Shown here one piece after another: positions 37,435 to 45,396 of a DNA stretch of 64,000 nucleotides (position 1 is its first letter; every line of letters starts with the position of its first letter). The translations under genes were made by a program, and so were the position numbers. The stretch is taken from assembly GCF_011516645.4 (NCBI RefSeq), contig NZ_CP088285.1:8016501-8080500 (forward strand), in the 5' to 3' direction. The notes beneath the pieces were generated by a model. That model worked only from the letters and a program-made list of their open reading frames with translations, was not told the DNA's origin and did no database searches. Source of the DNA: Bradyrhizobium septentrionale (GTDB taxonomy: Bacteria; Pseudomonadota; Alphaproteobacteria; Rhizobiales; Xanthobacteraceae).

Positions 37435-38880
37435 ATGTGGATTTGGTCCGGAAGCGATCTGAAGCTGCGGCTGACCTTGCGCGTGGCCGCCGTGTCGACG
37501 CTGTGCTTTGCCGCCATCTCAGGCTACTTCCTGATCGACTCCGACCGCGCGGCGCGCGCCAGGATCGCTGCCGTTGCCGATGTCGCCGCCAGGACGCTGG
37601 AGCTGCAGCACAACAAGATCCAGTGGATCAACAGTCCGCGTTCCGAATTCCCCGATCTCGACAGCATTGCCGCCACGGTCATGACGCCGGGGCTCTGCCT
37701 CGCCTTTCGCAGCAACAGCGGCGAGATCAGCCAGCGCTTCTGCGGCGGCGCGCAGACCGACACGGCGGCGCCGCCGCTGGCCTTTGCGGCGCTCTACCGC
37801 CGCCTGTTCGATCCCGGCCGCGAGGCCGCGCGCCCGGTGGTGTCGCGCGGCAACGCGATCGGCGAGGCTGTGGCCTGGGTCGATCCGGCGGTGCCGACCG
37901 CCGAGGCCTGGCACGATGCCGGCCGGCTGATGGCGGTGTTCATGATCGCGCTGCCGCTGCTCTGCGCCCTGGTCTATGCGGCGCTGTCGCGCGCGCTGCG
38001 TCCGACGCTGTTGATCCGCGACGGGCTGGAGCGGATCGCCGCAGGCGACCTCGCCGCGCGGCTGCCGCCGTTCGATCTCGCCGAACTGTCGGCGATCGGC
38101 GACGTCTTCAACCAGCTCGCCGAACGCCTCGCCGCCGCGCTCTCCGATCGCAACGCGCTGACGCAAAAACTGATCCTGGTGCAGGACGAGGAGCGCCGGC
38201 ATCTCGCGCGCGAGCTGCATGACGAGTTCGGGCAGTCGCTGGCCGCCATCCGCGCGCTTGCCGCCTCGGCGCGCCAGACCGCGGCCCAGGATTGCCCAGC
38301 CCTGCTCGCCGAATGCGACGGTATCGCGCGGACCGCGACCGACATGATGGAGACGTTGCGCGGCGCCCTCTTCAGGTTGCGGCCGCCCGATGTCGACGAA
38401 CTCGGACTTGCGGCGAGCCTCGAGGGCCTGATCGCCGGCTGGAACGGCCGCAGCCGGGGAGCGCCGCGGTTCGAGATCGCCATCTCGGGATCGTTCGAGC
38501 GCCTTCCCTCCTCCGTCAGCGCCAATCTCTACCGCATCGTGCAGGAGGCGCTCACCAACGCGGCCAAGCACGCCGGCGCCACGCGCGTGATGCTGCGGCT
38601 TCAGATGCGCGAGGCGGCTGCGGGCGGCGGCGACGACGAAATCGCGCTCGCGATCGACGATGATGGCCGGCCCGGCGATCCCCAAGGGAATCCCCAAGTC
38701 GATCTCAAAGGCGATCCCCAGGTCAAGTCCGGCATGGGCCTGCTCGGCATGCGCGAGCGGGTCGCCGCGCTCGGCGGGCGGCTGAGCTTCGAGGCCGGAC
38801 AGCCCAACGGCTCTGCGCTCCGCGTCATCGTTCCCGTCATTGCCAGCCGGGAGGCCGCACCCGTGGAGCGCGCGGCATGA
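37435..38880 (+). CDS. NarX/UhpB-type sensor histidine kinase
   Basis: Inner-membrane sensor kinase of 481 residues. A first membrane helix lies near 10-35, a periplasmic sensor of about 130 residues follows, and a second helix is at about 160-185. A HAMP linker (RDGLERIAAGDLAARL) precedes the HisKA_3 dimerisation domain with phospho-acceptor His262 (RRHLARELHDEFG). The ATPase domain has NAAKHAGA and DDDGRPGD motifs. It carries an unusual repetitive insert (DPQGNPQVDLKGDPQVK) just before the GMGLLGMRERV G2 box. The response regulator starts within its stop codon (ATGA). The likely target is the divergent DUF3280-type gene. Confidence 0.92.
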   Translation: MWIWSGSDLKLRLTLRVAAVSTLCFAAISGYFLIDSDRAARARIAAVADVAARTLELQHNKIQWINSPRSEFPDLDSIAATVMTPGLCLAFRSNSGEISQRFCGGAQTDTAAPPLAFAALYRRLFDPGREAARPVVSRGNAIGEAVAWVDPAVPTAEAWHDAGRLMAVFMIALPLLCALVYAALSRALRPTLLIRDGLERIAAGDLAARLPPFDLAELSAIGDVFNQLAERLAAALSDRNALTQKLILVQDEERRHLARELHDEFGQSLAAIRALAASARQTAAQDCPALLAECDGIARTATDMMETLRGALFRLRPPDVDELGLAASLEGLIAGWNGRSRGAPRFEIAISGSFERLPSSVSANLYRIVQEALTNAAKHAGATRVMLRLQMREAAAGGGDDEIALAIDDDGRPGDPQGNPQVDLKGDPQVKSGMGLLGMRERVAALGGRLSFEAGQPNGSALRVIVPVIASREAAPVERAA

Positions 38881-39539
38881 GCAATCCGGCGCGAACCATC
38901 ATGCTGGTTGACGACCACGCCGTCGTTCGCGAGGGCTACCGGTCGATGCTGCAGAAGCAGCCAGGCCTCTCCGTCGTCGCCGAAGCCTCCGACGGCGTCG
39001 AGGCCTACCGCCTCTACAAAGAGACCCAGCCCGACCTCGTGATCATGGACCTGTCGATGCCCGGCATCGGCGGCATCGAGGCGATCCGGCGCCTCAGGCA
39101 GTGGGACAAGCGTGCAAAGATCCTGGTGTTCACCATGCACCAGAACGCGGCCTTTGCCGTGCAGGCGATCCGCGCCGGCGCCAGCGGCTATGTCACCAAG
39201 ACCAGCCCGCCGGAGACGCTGGTGCACGCCGTGATGGATGCGCTGTCGGGCAAGATCGCGATCAGCCCGGATATCGACCACGAGCTCGCGCTCAGCCACC
39301 TCGCCGGCGAGACCGCAGCCGCCGATCTGCTGACCGCGCGCGAGTTCGAGGTGATGCGCATGCTGCTCGCGGAGAAGACCACCGACGAGATCGCCGCGGC
39401 GCTGCACGTCAGCCCCAAGACGGTCGCGAACCTGCATTCCCTCATCAAGGACAAGCTCGGCGTCGGCACCGATATCGAGCTGGTCCGCCTCGCGCTGCGG
39501 CAAGGCATCCTGACGCAGATCGATCTCGGTGAACGCTGA
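38877..39539 (+). CDS. NarL/LuxR-family response regulator
   Basis: DNA-binding response regulator of 220 residues. The receiver (1-125) has the acidic pair Asp12/Asp13, phospho-acceptor Asp58 (LVIMDLSMPGIGG), Thr (FTMHQN) and Lys (VTKTSPPETL). The C-terminal LuxR-type helix-turn-helix (about 153-210) reads LTAREFEVMRMLLAEKTTDEI with VSPKTVANLHSLIK as recognition helix. It overlaps the sensor kinase stop by four bases, so both are one operon. The convergent MFS gene starts the arsenic cluster downstream. Confidence 0.94.
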   Translation: MSNPARTIMLVDDHAVVREGYRSMLQKQPGLSVVAEASDGVEAYRLYKETQPDLVIMDLSMPGIGGIEAIRRLRQWDKRAKILVFTMHQNAAFAVQAIRAGASGYVTKTSPPETLVHAVMDALSGKIAISPDIDHELALSHLAGETAAADLLTAREFEVMRMLLAEKTTDEIAAALHVSPKTVANLHSLIKDKLGVGTDIELVRLALRQGILTQIDLGER

Positions 39540-39553
39540 GCCTGCGGCGGCGA

Positions 39554-40726
39554 TCATTCCGCGGGTGCGGATGCACGTGCCGAAGATGTGCGAGGCAGCA
39601 ACGCCAGGGCGATCAGTGCCGACAGGCTGAGCCCTGCCGACACCACGACCACCGCCCGTCCCATCGGCTCGATCAAGAGCCCAAACGCCAGCGGAGCCAG
39701 CGCCTGGCAGATGCGGGACGGTGCCCCGATCAATCCGAGCCGGTAGGCATAGTTCTCCGATCCGAAGATCGCGAGCGGTAGCGTTCCCCGCGCAATCGTC
39801 AGGATGCCGTTGCCGGCGCCGTGCAGGAGCGCGAACGCGGCGGCGGCACCGCCGCCGAAGATGCCGATCACGCAGGCTCCGATCGGATGGGTGATGCAGG
39901 CCAGTCGCGTCGAGAGCAGCGGATGGAAGCGGCTGAGCAGGCTCGCCTCGAGAATGCGCGCACCAACCTGCGCCGGACCGATCATCATCCCGGCGAATAC
40001 GGCCTGCGCCGGCGTCGCTCCGAAGGTTTCCACGATCCGCGGCAGATGCGCGGCCATCGCCGACGTCACCGTCCAGGCGGCGGCGAATGCGAAGGAAAGC
40101 ACCACCATGGTCCGGTCGATCGGAATATGCGGTTTTGCGGGCGTGCCTTGCGAAGATACCGCACGTAGCGTGCGCGGCAGCAGCAGATTGAGCGGCAGTC
40201 CGATGACGAGGTGCGCAATCGCCCAGGCGAAGCAGGTCTCCCGCCAGCCGATCGTGGCGAGGCCAAGCGAGCTCAGCGGCCAGCCAACCGTGCTGGCGAA
40301 TCCCGCAATCAGCGTGATGCCCGTGATCGAGGCACGCGCATCGGCGCCATAGATGCGTCCGAGCGTGCCGAACGCCGCATCGTAGAGCCCGAGCCCCATG
40401 CCGATGCCGAGCAGCAGCCACGCCGCCGACATCGTCCACACCGACCCGGACGCGCCGAGCAGAGCTAGCCCGGCAGCGAGGACGACGTTCGACGCACAGA
40501 GCACCTGCCGCCCGCCGACGCGATCGATCTGCCGGCCGACCCGCGGGCCGAGCAACCCGGAGATCACAAGCGACGCAGAGAACGCCGCAAAGAACCAGTT
40601 GCTGGAAATCCCGAGGTCGTGCGCGATCGGATCGGCGAGTATCGCGGGCAGATAGTAGCTCGACCCCCAGGCCAGTGTCTGGGCCGTGCCAAGCGCGCCA
40701 ATGATGGTTAGTCGGCTGCGGTCCAT
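39554..40726 (-). CDS. MFS transporter in the arsenic cluster
   Basis: Inner-membrane major facilitator of 390 residues with about twelve helices (for example LAWGSSYYLPAILADPIAHDLG, SLVISGLLGPRVGRQIDRVGGRQV in the loop 2-3 motif, and AAAFALLHGAGNGILTIARG). The substrate is not readable. Because it follows the Cys-tailed flavoprotein with a TGATG overlap in the arsenic cluster, export of an arsenical or of a product of that flavoprotein is likely. Known MFS arsenic exporters such as ArsJ or ArsK are precedents, not identifications. The ATG at 40726 is set by the overlap; a longer start at 40741 is possible. Confidence 0.85.
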   Translation of the reverse strand: MDRSRLTIIGALGTAQTLAWGSSYYLPAILADPIAHDLGISSNWFFAAFSASLVISGLLGPRVGRQIDRVGGRQVLCASNVVLAAGLALLGASGSVWTMSAAWLLLGIGMGLGLYDAAFGTLGRIYGADARASITGITLIAGFASTVGWPLSSLGLATIGWRETCFAWAIAHLVIGLPLNLLLPRTLRAVSSQGTPAKPHIPIDRTMVVLSFAFAAAWTVTSAMAAHLPRIVETFGATPAQAVFAGMMIGPAQVGARILEASLLSRFHPLLSTRLACITHPIGACVIGIFGGGAAAAFALLHGAGNGILTIARGTLPLAIFGSENYAYRLGLIGAPSRICQALAPLAFGLLIEPMGRAVVVVSAGLSLSALIALALLPRTSSARASAPAE

Positions 40727-42093
40727 CAGGAGCAGCCACAACCGGCGCGACCGGCCGCCTTGGCGGATGCGTCATCCGCGCAGCAAGCGTCGGCTTGAAC
40801 AGGAGCCGGACCGCCGCAGCAGCTGCCGGCAGCGCCAGCGCCTTCGACACCCCCGCGCGTACAGACACCTGTCTCGGGCAGTTCCAGCTCTACGCGTTCG
40901 GCCGCTTCGCGGTCTCCCGCGATATCGGCGGCGATCGAGCGCACCTGTTCGTAGCCCGTGATCATCAGGAAGGTCGGCGCACGGCCGTAACTCTTGATGC
41001 CGGCGAGGTAGAGGCCGGGATCGTCCTGAACCAGTTCGCGCGCGCCATGCGGCCGCACCGTTCCGCAGGAGTGCTCGTTCGGATCGATCAGGGGAGCCAA
41101 CGCGATCGGCGCTTCGATTGCCGGATCGAGGCGCAGACGGACCTCGCCGAGGAACGACAGGTCGGGACGAAAGCCGGTGGCGACGATCAATTCGTCGACA
41201 ACGATGCTGCGTCCGCAACAGGCCGCGGATGTCGCGACCCGGAGCCGGCCATCCAAGCTGCCGATCGCGGCAACCGGAAAGCCCGCCTCGACCTGAACAC
41301 GGCCCGAGGAAACCAGCGAAGCAAAGTGCGCGCCCAATTCGCCCCGGGCGGCCAATTTGTCATTCGCGCCGCCACCGAAGGCTTTCGCAGGGTTGGTGCC
41401 ACGAAGCAGCCAGATCGGGGGCGTGCCCGGCGACTGCTTCGCCAGCTTCGTCAAATCGGTCAGCGTGCCGATCGCGGAATGCCCGGCCCCCAGCACGGCA
41501 ACCGCCCTGCCCGCATATCGGCCCCGGTCCTTGCCGAGCACGTCAGGCATTCCGTAGTTGATATTCCCTTGGGCCTCGCGCTCCCCGATCGCGGCAAGCC
41601 CGTTTGCACCAGCCGGGTTCGGCGACGACCAGGTGCCGGAGCTGTCGATCACGGCGTCGGCGCGCAGCGTCTCCGGACCTCTGCCGTTCTGATAGCGAAT
41701 TTCGAACGGCGCCTTTTCGCGGTCCTTCGTCTTGGCCCTGTCAAAGCCGGCACGCGACACCGCGGTGACACGGCTCGACGTCCGGATCACGTCCTTGAGC
41801 GGCGTCCGGGTCGCGAGCGGAATGAGATACTGATCGAGCAGTTCGCCGCCGGTCGGGTACACCTTGGGATCGGGCCGATTCCAGCCGATGTCAGCAAGCA
41901 GCCGCGCGGCGGCTTGATCCACATTGTATTCCCAGGGCGAGAACAGCTGAACATGCTGCCATTGCCGAACCGCATGGCCGGGCTCGGCTCCGGCCTCCAG
42001 CACCACCGGCGTCATGCCGCGCTCCATCACATGCGCCGCAGCCGCAAGGCCGACCGGACCCGCTCCGATGATCGCGACCGTCTTTGCTGGCAT
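40726..42093 (-). CDS. FAD/NAD(P)-binding oxidoreductase with Cys-rich tail (ArsO-like)
   Basis: A 455-residue flavoprotein. The FAD-binding Rossmann motif is IIGAGPVGLAAAAHV (9-23), a second dinucleotide motif is VAVLGAGHSAIGTL, and a VIDSSGTW plus VATGFRPDLSFLG pair marks a monooxygenase/TrkA-like family. The last about 33 residues are Cys-rich (SCCGGPAP, ACCADD, GCGCS), six Cys in all, with an internal SAACCGRS as well. Cys pairs suit binding of trivalent arsenic or another soft metal. ArsO-type flavoproteins occur in arsenic operons of other bacteria; the reaction is not settled. The ATG at 42093 begins MPAKTVAII. Transcription runs from the divergent region between the two arsR genes, after the first arsR. 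Confidence 0.85.
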   Translation of the reverse strand: MPAKTVAIIGAGPVGLAAAAHVMERGMTPVVLEAGAEPGHAVRQWQHVQLFSPWEYNVDQAAARLLADIGWNRPDPKVYPTGGELLDQYLIPLATRTPLKDVIRTSSRVTAVSRAGFDRAKTKDREKAPFEIRYQNGRGPETLRADAVIDSSGTWSSPNPAGANGLAAIGEREAQGNINYGMPDVLGKDRGRYAGRAVAVLGAGHSAIGTLTDLTKLAKQSPGTPPIWLLRGTNPAKAFGGGANDKLAARGELGAHFASLVSSGRVQVEAGFPVAAIGSLDGRLRVATSAACCGRSIVVDELIVATGFRPDLSFLGEVRLRLDPAIEAPIALAPLIDPNEHSCGTVRPHGARELVQDDPGLYLAGIKSYGRAPTFLMITGYEQVRSIAADIAGDREAAERVELELPETGVCTRGGVEGAGAAGSCCGGPAPVQADACCADDASAKAAGRAGCGCS

Positions 42094-42139
42094 CTGCTCA
42101 TCCCATCTTTCTGGAATTATCGAATGCCCGACAAAAAAA

Positions 42140-42457
42140 TCAGGCCGCCGTCTGCGCCGCGTTGCATTGCGATTCCTCGACGCAACACTCCGCCACGAGG
42201 AAATCCACCAAGGCTTGCATTGTGGCGTATTCGGCATGGCAGACCAGCGTGGTCCCCTCGCGCAGCTGCGAGATCAGGCCAACGGAGACCAGTGCCTTGA
42301 CGTGATGCGACAGCGTCGACGCCGGAATCTTCAGCCGCTCCTGCAGGCGCCCCACCGGCATGCCGGCATGTCCGGCGCGGACAAGGGCTCGGTAAATCTT
42401 GAGCCGGGTCGGATTGCCCAGCGCTTCCAGGCGTGCTGCTGCGTCGTCGATCTTCAT
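42140..42457 (-). CDS. arsR: ArsR-family metalloregulator (first copy)
   Basis: Winged-helix repressor of 105 residues that leaves DNA on binding arsenite or a similar metal. It has the ArsR fold: LEALGNPTRLKIYRALVRAG, LQERLKIPASTLSHHVKALVSVGL as recognition helix, and LREGTTLVCHAEY. Near the C-terminus two adjacent Cys plus one (AECCVEESQC) could form a three-Cys arsenite site, as in C-terminal-site ArsRs of plant-associated bacteria. ATG at 42457 is preferred over TTG two codons earlier. It heads the minus-strand operon of the flavoprotein and MFS transporter, and is divergent from the second arsR. Confidence 0.9.
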   Translation of the reverse strand: MKIDDAAARLEALGNPTRLKIYRALVRAGHAGMPVGRLQERLKIPASTLSHHVKALVSVGLISQLREGTTLVCHAEYATMQALVDFLVAECCVEESQCNAAQTAA

Positions 42458-42495
42458 CCGCAAAGCATGCGTCCTCGCCCGACCTCCGTCAATCG

Positions 42496-42519
42496 ATATT
42501 TCTAGAATATTCGAAATAT
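42496..42519. promoter_or_regulatory. Inverted repeat ATATTTC/GAAATAT, candidate ArsR operator
   Basis: ATATTTC at 42496-42502 and GAAATAT at 42513-42519, separated by 10 bases, in an AT-rich island of the divergent intergenic region. It lies 38 bases upstream of the minus-strand arsR start and could be its operator. Confidence 0.45.
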
Positions 42520-42569
42520 ATATGATGCAACCGTTTGAGGCGATCCCGCTTGACCTCGCTGCAATACTT

Positions 42570-42589
42570 CCATATATCCGGATATATGG
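42570..42589. promoter_or_regulatory. Perfect 20-bp palindrome overlapping the second arsR start
   Basis: CCATATATCC followed by its exact complement GGATATATGG. The right arm includes the ATG of the second arsR (42586-42588), so a bound repressor would also cover the start codon. Strong candidate operator. Confidence 0.55.
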
Positions 42590-42948
42590 AAACAGAAGAA
42601 GCCGTCCTGGCTCTCGCCGCCCTTTCGCAATCGACCCGGCTGGAGGCGTTTCGGGCGCTCGTCAAACACGAGCCCGAGGGACTCGCGGCCGGCGACCTCG
42701 CCCGCCTGCTGGAGGTGCCGCAAAACACCCTGTCGGCGCATTTGTCGATCCTCACCCGCGCACGCCTGGTCACCTCCGAAAGGCGAAGCCGATCGATCGT
42801 CTATCGCGCCAACCTCGACGAGTTTCGCAACGTCGCGGTGTTCCTGCTGCGCGATTGCTGCGACGGACGGCCGGAGATTTGCACGCCGGTTGTCGAGAGC
42901 TTGCAGCCATGTTGCCCACCGCAGCGAAAGGAGCGAACGCGTGGCTGA
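42586..42948 (+). CDS. ArsR-family regulator (second copy)
   Basis: Winged-helix repressor of 120 residues. The fold is visible as ALAALSQSTRLEAFRALVKHEPEG, LARLLEVPQNTLSAHLSILTRARL (recognition helix) and RSRSIVYRANLDEFR. The C-terminal part has Cys at RDCCDG, EICTP and QPCCPP, six in total, a possible arsenite or other metal site. The ATG at 42586 is inside a perfect 20-bp palindrome. It precedes the aqpS and arsC genes on the same strand and probably controls them. The two ArsR proteins are clearly different in sequence, so the two half-operons may respond to different signals. Confidence 0.9.
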   Translation: METEEAVLALAALSQSTRLEAFRALVKHEPEGLAAGDLARLLEVPQNTLSAHLSILTRARLVTSERRSRSIVYRANLDEFRNVAVFLLRDCCDGRPEICTPVVESLQPCCPPQRKERTRG

Positions 42949-43005
42949 GCAAGGCGCGATCGATTTCGCCGGCCGCGCAATTCATCCAGAGCCCAGGGCC
43001 AGTTG

Positions 43006-43707
43006 ATGGACACGTTCGACCTTCCCCGGCGCCTTGCCGCCGAAGCGCTCGGCACCGGCATTCTCGTTGCGACCGTGGTCGGATCCGGCATCATGGCCGA
43101 AACCCTGACCAAGGATGTCGCTCTTGCGCTTCTCTGCAACACGTTGCCGACCGGAGCGATCCTCGTCGTCCTGATCACCGTGCTCGGTCCGATTTCCGGT
43201 GCCCATTTCAACCCGGCCGTTACGCTCGTCTTTACCGGCCGGCGCGAGCTGCCGGTGAATGAGGCCGTGCTCTACATCGCAGCGCAGATCGCAGGCGGCG
43301 CCGTCGGCACGATGGCGGCGCATCTGATGTTCGCTCATCCCTTGATCGACCTGTCGATGAAGGTCCGGACCGGCGGACCGCAGTGGTTTGCGGAAGCCGT
43401 GGCCGCCTTCGGCCTGGTCGCCACCATTCTGGCCGGCATCCGCTTTCAGCGCGCGGCCGTTCCCTGGCTGGTCGGGCTCTACATCACAGCCGCCTACTGG
43501 TTCACGGCATCAACGTCGTTCGCCAATCCGGCAGTTGCGATCGCACGCTGCCTCACCAACACGTTCGCCGGTATTCGGCCCATCGACCTTCCGGGGTTCG
43601 TTCTCGCCGAGCTCTGCGGCGCGATGGCCGGCATGTTACTGATGAACTGGCTGCTCGGCCGTCCCAAACTGCGCGGCGGCGTTGCCATTGCGGAGACACG
43701 ACCATGA
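43006..43707 (+). CDS. aqpS: MIP-family channel, AqpS-type aquaglyceroporin
   Basis: Six-helix channel of 233 residues. The two pore motifs are HFNPAVT (first half) and FANPAVAIARCLTNTFAGI (second half), the duplicated Asn-Pro-Ala pair of the aquaporin family. Helices are at about 12-30, 35-60, 85-108, 130-150, 157-175 and 195-220. In Sinorhizobium meliloti AqpS with ArsC replaces ArsB: arsenate is reduced and the arsenite leaves through the channel. The same gene order (arsR-aqpS-arsC) fits that role here. The ATG at 43006 is preceded by a weak ribosome site. The stop overlaps the arsC start (ATGA). Confidence 0.88.
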   Translation: MDTFDLPRRLAAEALGTGILVATVVGSGIMAETLTKDVALALLCNTLPTGAILVVLITVLGPISGAHFNPAVTLVFTGRRELPVNEAVLYIAAQIAGGAVGTMAAHLMFAHPLIDLSMKVRTGGPQWFAEAVAAFGLVATILAGIRFQRAAVPWLVGLYITAAYWFTASTSFANPAVAIARCLTNTFAGIRPIDLPGFVLAELCGAMAGMLLMNWLLGRPKLRGGVAIAETRP

Positions 43708-44105
43708 CCGTCACGATTTATCACAACCCGGATTGCGGCACCTCGCGCAACACGCTCGCGATGATCCGCCAGAGTGGCACCGAGCCCGTCGTCATTGAAT
43801 ATCTCAAGACGCCGCCGTCGCGCGAAAAGCTCAAGGAGCTGATTGCCGCGATGAGAATCCCCGTGCACGCCCTGCTGCGCGAAAAAGGGACGCCCTACAA
43901 GGAGCTCGGTCTGGACGATCCGAAATGGACAGACGAGGAACTGCTCGATGTCATGCTGGCGCATCCCGTTCTCATCAACCGGCCGATCGTGGTGACGCCA
44001 AAAGGTGTGCGATTGTGCAGGCCATCGGAGGCGGTCGTCGATCTTCTGGACTCACCGGTTGGACGGTTCGTGAAGGAAGACGGCGAAGTGGTTGAGGCGC
44101 GATGA
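43704..44105 (+). CDS. arsC: Arsenate reductase (glutaredoxin-dependent) ArsC
   Basis: ArsC of 133 residues, the E. coli plasmid R773 type that reduces arsenate to arsenite with glutathione and glutaredoxin. The active-site Cys is in YHNPDCGTSRNTLAMI at the N-terminus (Cys12), with IEYLKTPPSREKLKEL and the arsenic-site Arg blocks INRPIVVTPKGVRLCRP. The start overlaps the aqpS stop in ATGA, so it is translated in step with the channel. No ArsH or Acr3 follows. Confidence 0.95.
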   Translation: MTVTIYHNPDCGTSRNTLAMIRQSGTEPVVIEYLKTPPSREKLKELIAAMRIPVHALLREKGTPYKELGLDDPKWTDEELLDVMLAHPVLINRPIVVTPKGVRLCRPSEAVVDLLDSPVGRFVKEDGEVVEAR

Positions 44106-44133
44106 AGTGCTGATGCGGCCAATGGAGCGACCG

Positions 44134-44442
44134 ATGCTTTGGACCGCAACCAACCTCTACATCCAAATCGTTGCCGGATTCATTGGTGCTCATCTCGTCG
44201 CCGCGGTGGTGCGCGACCACGCATTCGGGTTCTGGGGCCACAGCGCGGCGGGCCTGATCGCTAGTGCGCTGGGAGGTTACTTTCTGCAAAGCTATGCAGC
44301 GACCGTGGTGATGGGCAATGGCGCTCTCAACGAGTTGCGACCTGCCGACAACTTCTTCCTCCAGGCCGCTACGGGCGCCACGCTGGGCGGCATGGGTATG
44401 CTGGCCATCGGGATGCTGATGCACCGGCCCAAGAGCGATTGA
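44134..44442 (+). CDS. Small membrane protein after arsC
   Basis: A 102-residue protein with three hydrophobic helices (about 8-22, 29-48, 74-92) including GFWGHSAAGLIASALGGYFLQ and GATLGGMGMLAIGMLM. The glycine-rich helices look like the GlsB/YeaQ/transglycosylase-associated group but I do not make a firm assignment. The ATG at 44134 is chosen because GGAG lies six bases upstream; other in-frame starts reach back to the end of arsC. It is on the same strand as arsC and probably in the same transcript. Confidence 0.6.
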   Translation: MLWTATNLYIQIVAGFIGAHLVAAVVRDHAFGFWGHSAAGLIASALGGYFLQSYAATVVMGNGALNELRPADNFFLQAATGATLGGMGMLAIGMLMHRPKSD

Positions 44443-44633
44443 TCGGCTCTGGTTCGACGAGCAGCCTCACGTGTGGAACAGTGCGACGTTATCGCTAGCC
44501 GGCGCTTGGGAGGCTACTGCCCATGCATGGCCGGTTCCCCGGACAAGGCGCAAGTTCCTCGGAAGGAGCCGGGAACGGACACGGACCCACGTTAGTTGAA
44601 CAGAATGATTTTCGAAGATGGAGCGCCATCACC

Positions 44634-44741
44634 GTGACCCGGAAGACCTTGCAGGCACGCTCTGAGCAAGCGCTCGTCGTCATCATTCTCAGCACCGGCG
44701 CGCTCATCGCCTATTTCGGCCTGGCGCTTTCGAGGATGTGA
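44634..44741 (+). CDS. Possible very small membrane protein
   Basis: A 35-residue candidate starting at GTG 44634 with GGAG about ten bases upstream. It consists of a short basic leader (VTRKTLQARSEQ) and one hydrophobic helix (ALVVIILSTGALIAYFGLAL). No homology is recognised. The low complexity of the surrounding patch makes this a weak call. Confidence 0.35.
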   Translation: MTRKTLQARSEQALVVIILSTGALIAYFGLALSRM

Positions 44742-44759
44742 GAGGCTGCGCGGCAGCAT

Positions 44760-44975
44760 TCAGGTCGCATTGGTGAGCCAAGCATCTTCCGCAAGCGGTT
44801 CGCCGGCCCCAAAGTCAAAGTCCTCGCAGGCTTCGCGGCGCCAGCGGGTTTGGCCCTTGCTGTTGAAATCCGCCTTGCACTACTTCTGGAGCTTCTGGAA
44901 AGTCTGGTCGGCATCGGACGGCGCCTCGCGCTCGCCCTCATCGCCCGTACCGTAGCCGCCCGCGTCGTTAAGCAT
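44760..44975 (-). pseudogene. Small soluble-protein gene split by an in-frame TAG
   Basis: Reading the minus strand from ATG 44975 gives MLNDAGGYGTGDEGEREAPS and so on for 31 codons to FQKLQK, then TAG (44880-44882). The same frame then continues for 39 codons (CKADFNSKGQTRWRREACED, ending PLAEDAWLTNAT) to a TGA at 44760. The second part keeps a protein-like mix of charged and aromatic residues with no further stop, so I read it as one gene of 71 codons interrupted by a nonsense mutation. The family is not recognised. Translation from the first ATG has a poor ribosome site. Confidence 0.45.
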
Positions 44976-45396
44976 CGAAATTCATCCGCTCGGATTGAAT
45001 TTCGGTCCTAGCATTGGGGTGGAAATGATTTTCCCGGCCGCTCGACCACCCTCCCGCGCTCAGCGAAAAGAGCGCGGATAGGGAGCTATCGAATTGACCG
45101 AGCTATCAATTTTTTCAGTCGGGTCTCTACCGACGCAACCGGGCGTCGGCCTGACTTGTGAATCGCGCAGGATTTCCCTCGTCTGCTCAGACGCTTACCG
45201 ATATGCCTCTGCGTCGCGCTGGGCATCAGCGCTCTTTTCTCATGAGCGCTGATGGGCCGCCTCCTTTGACATCTTATTGACTTTACGTCGGTTCTCACTT
45301 TTTTCGTTAAGCCTGATTGCTTGAGGCGCGGATCGAATGTCACCCATTAGGCAGCGCCCGCTTGGGCCGCCACATTCTTGCAGAGGGAGACAGATC
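44976..45396. other. Lower-GC stretch with two strong hairpins
   Basis: About 420 bases with no supported gene. It holds an 8-bp hairpin CCGCGCTC/GAGCGCGG (45054-45077) and a perfect 11-bp hairpin CATCAGCGCTC/GAGCGCTGATG (45224-45254). An 85-codon Lys/Arg-rich frame on the minus strand (45086-45343) has no motif and a poor start. Confidence 0.5.

Noticed and set aside
45086..45343. Lys/Arg-rich 85-codon frame on the minus strand
   Set aside because: No ribosome site or family; basic composition can arise by chance in this patch.
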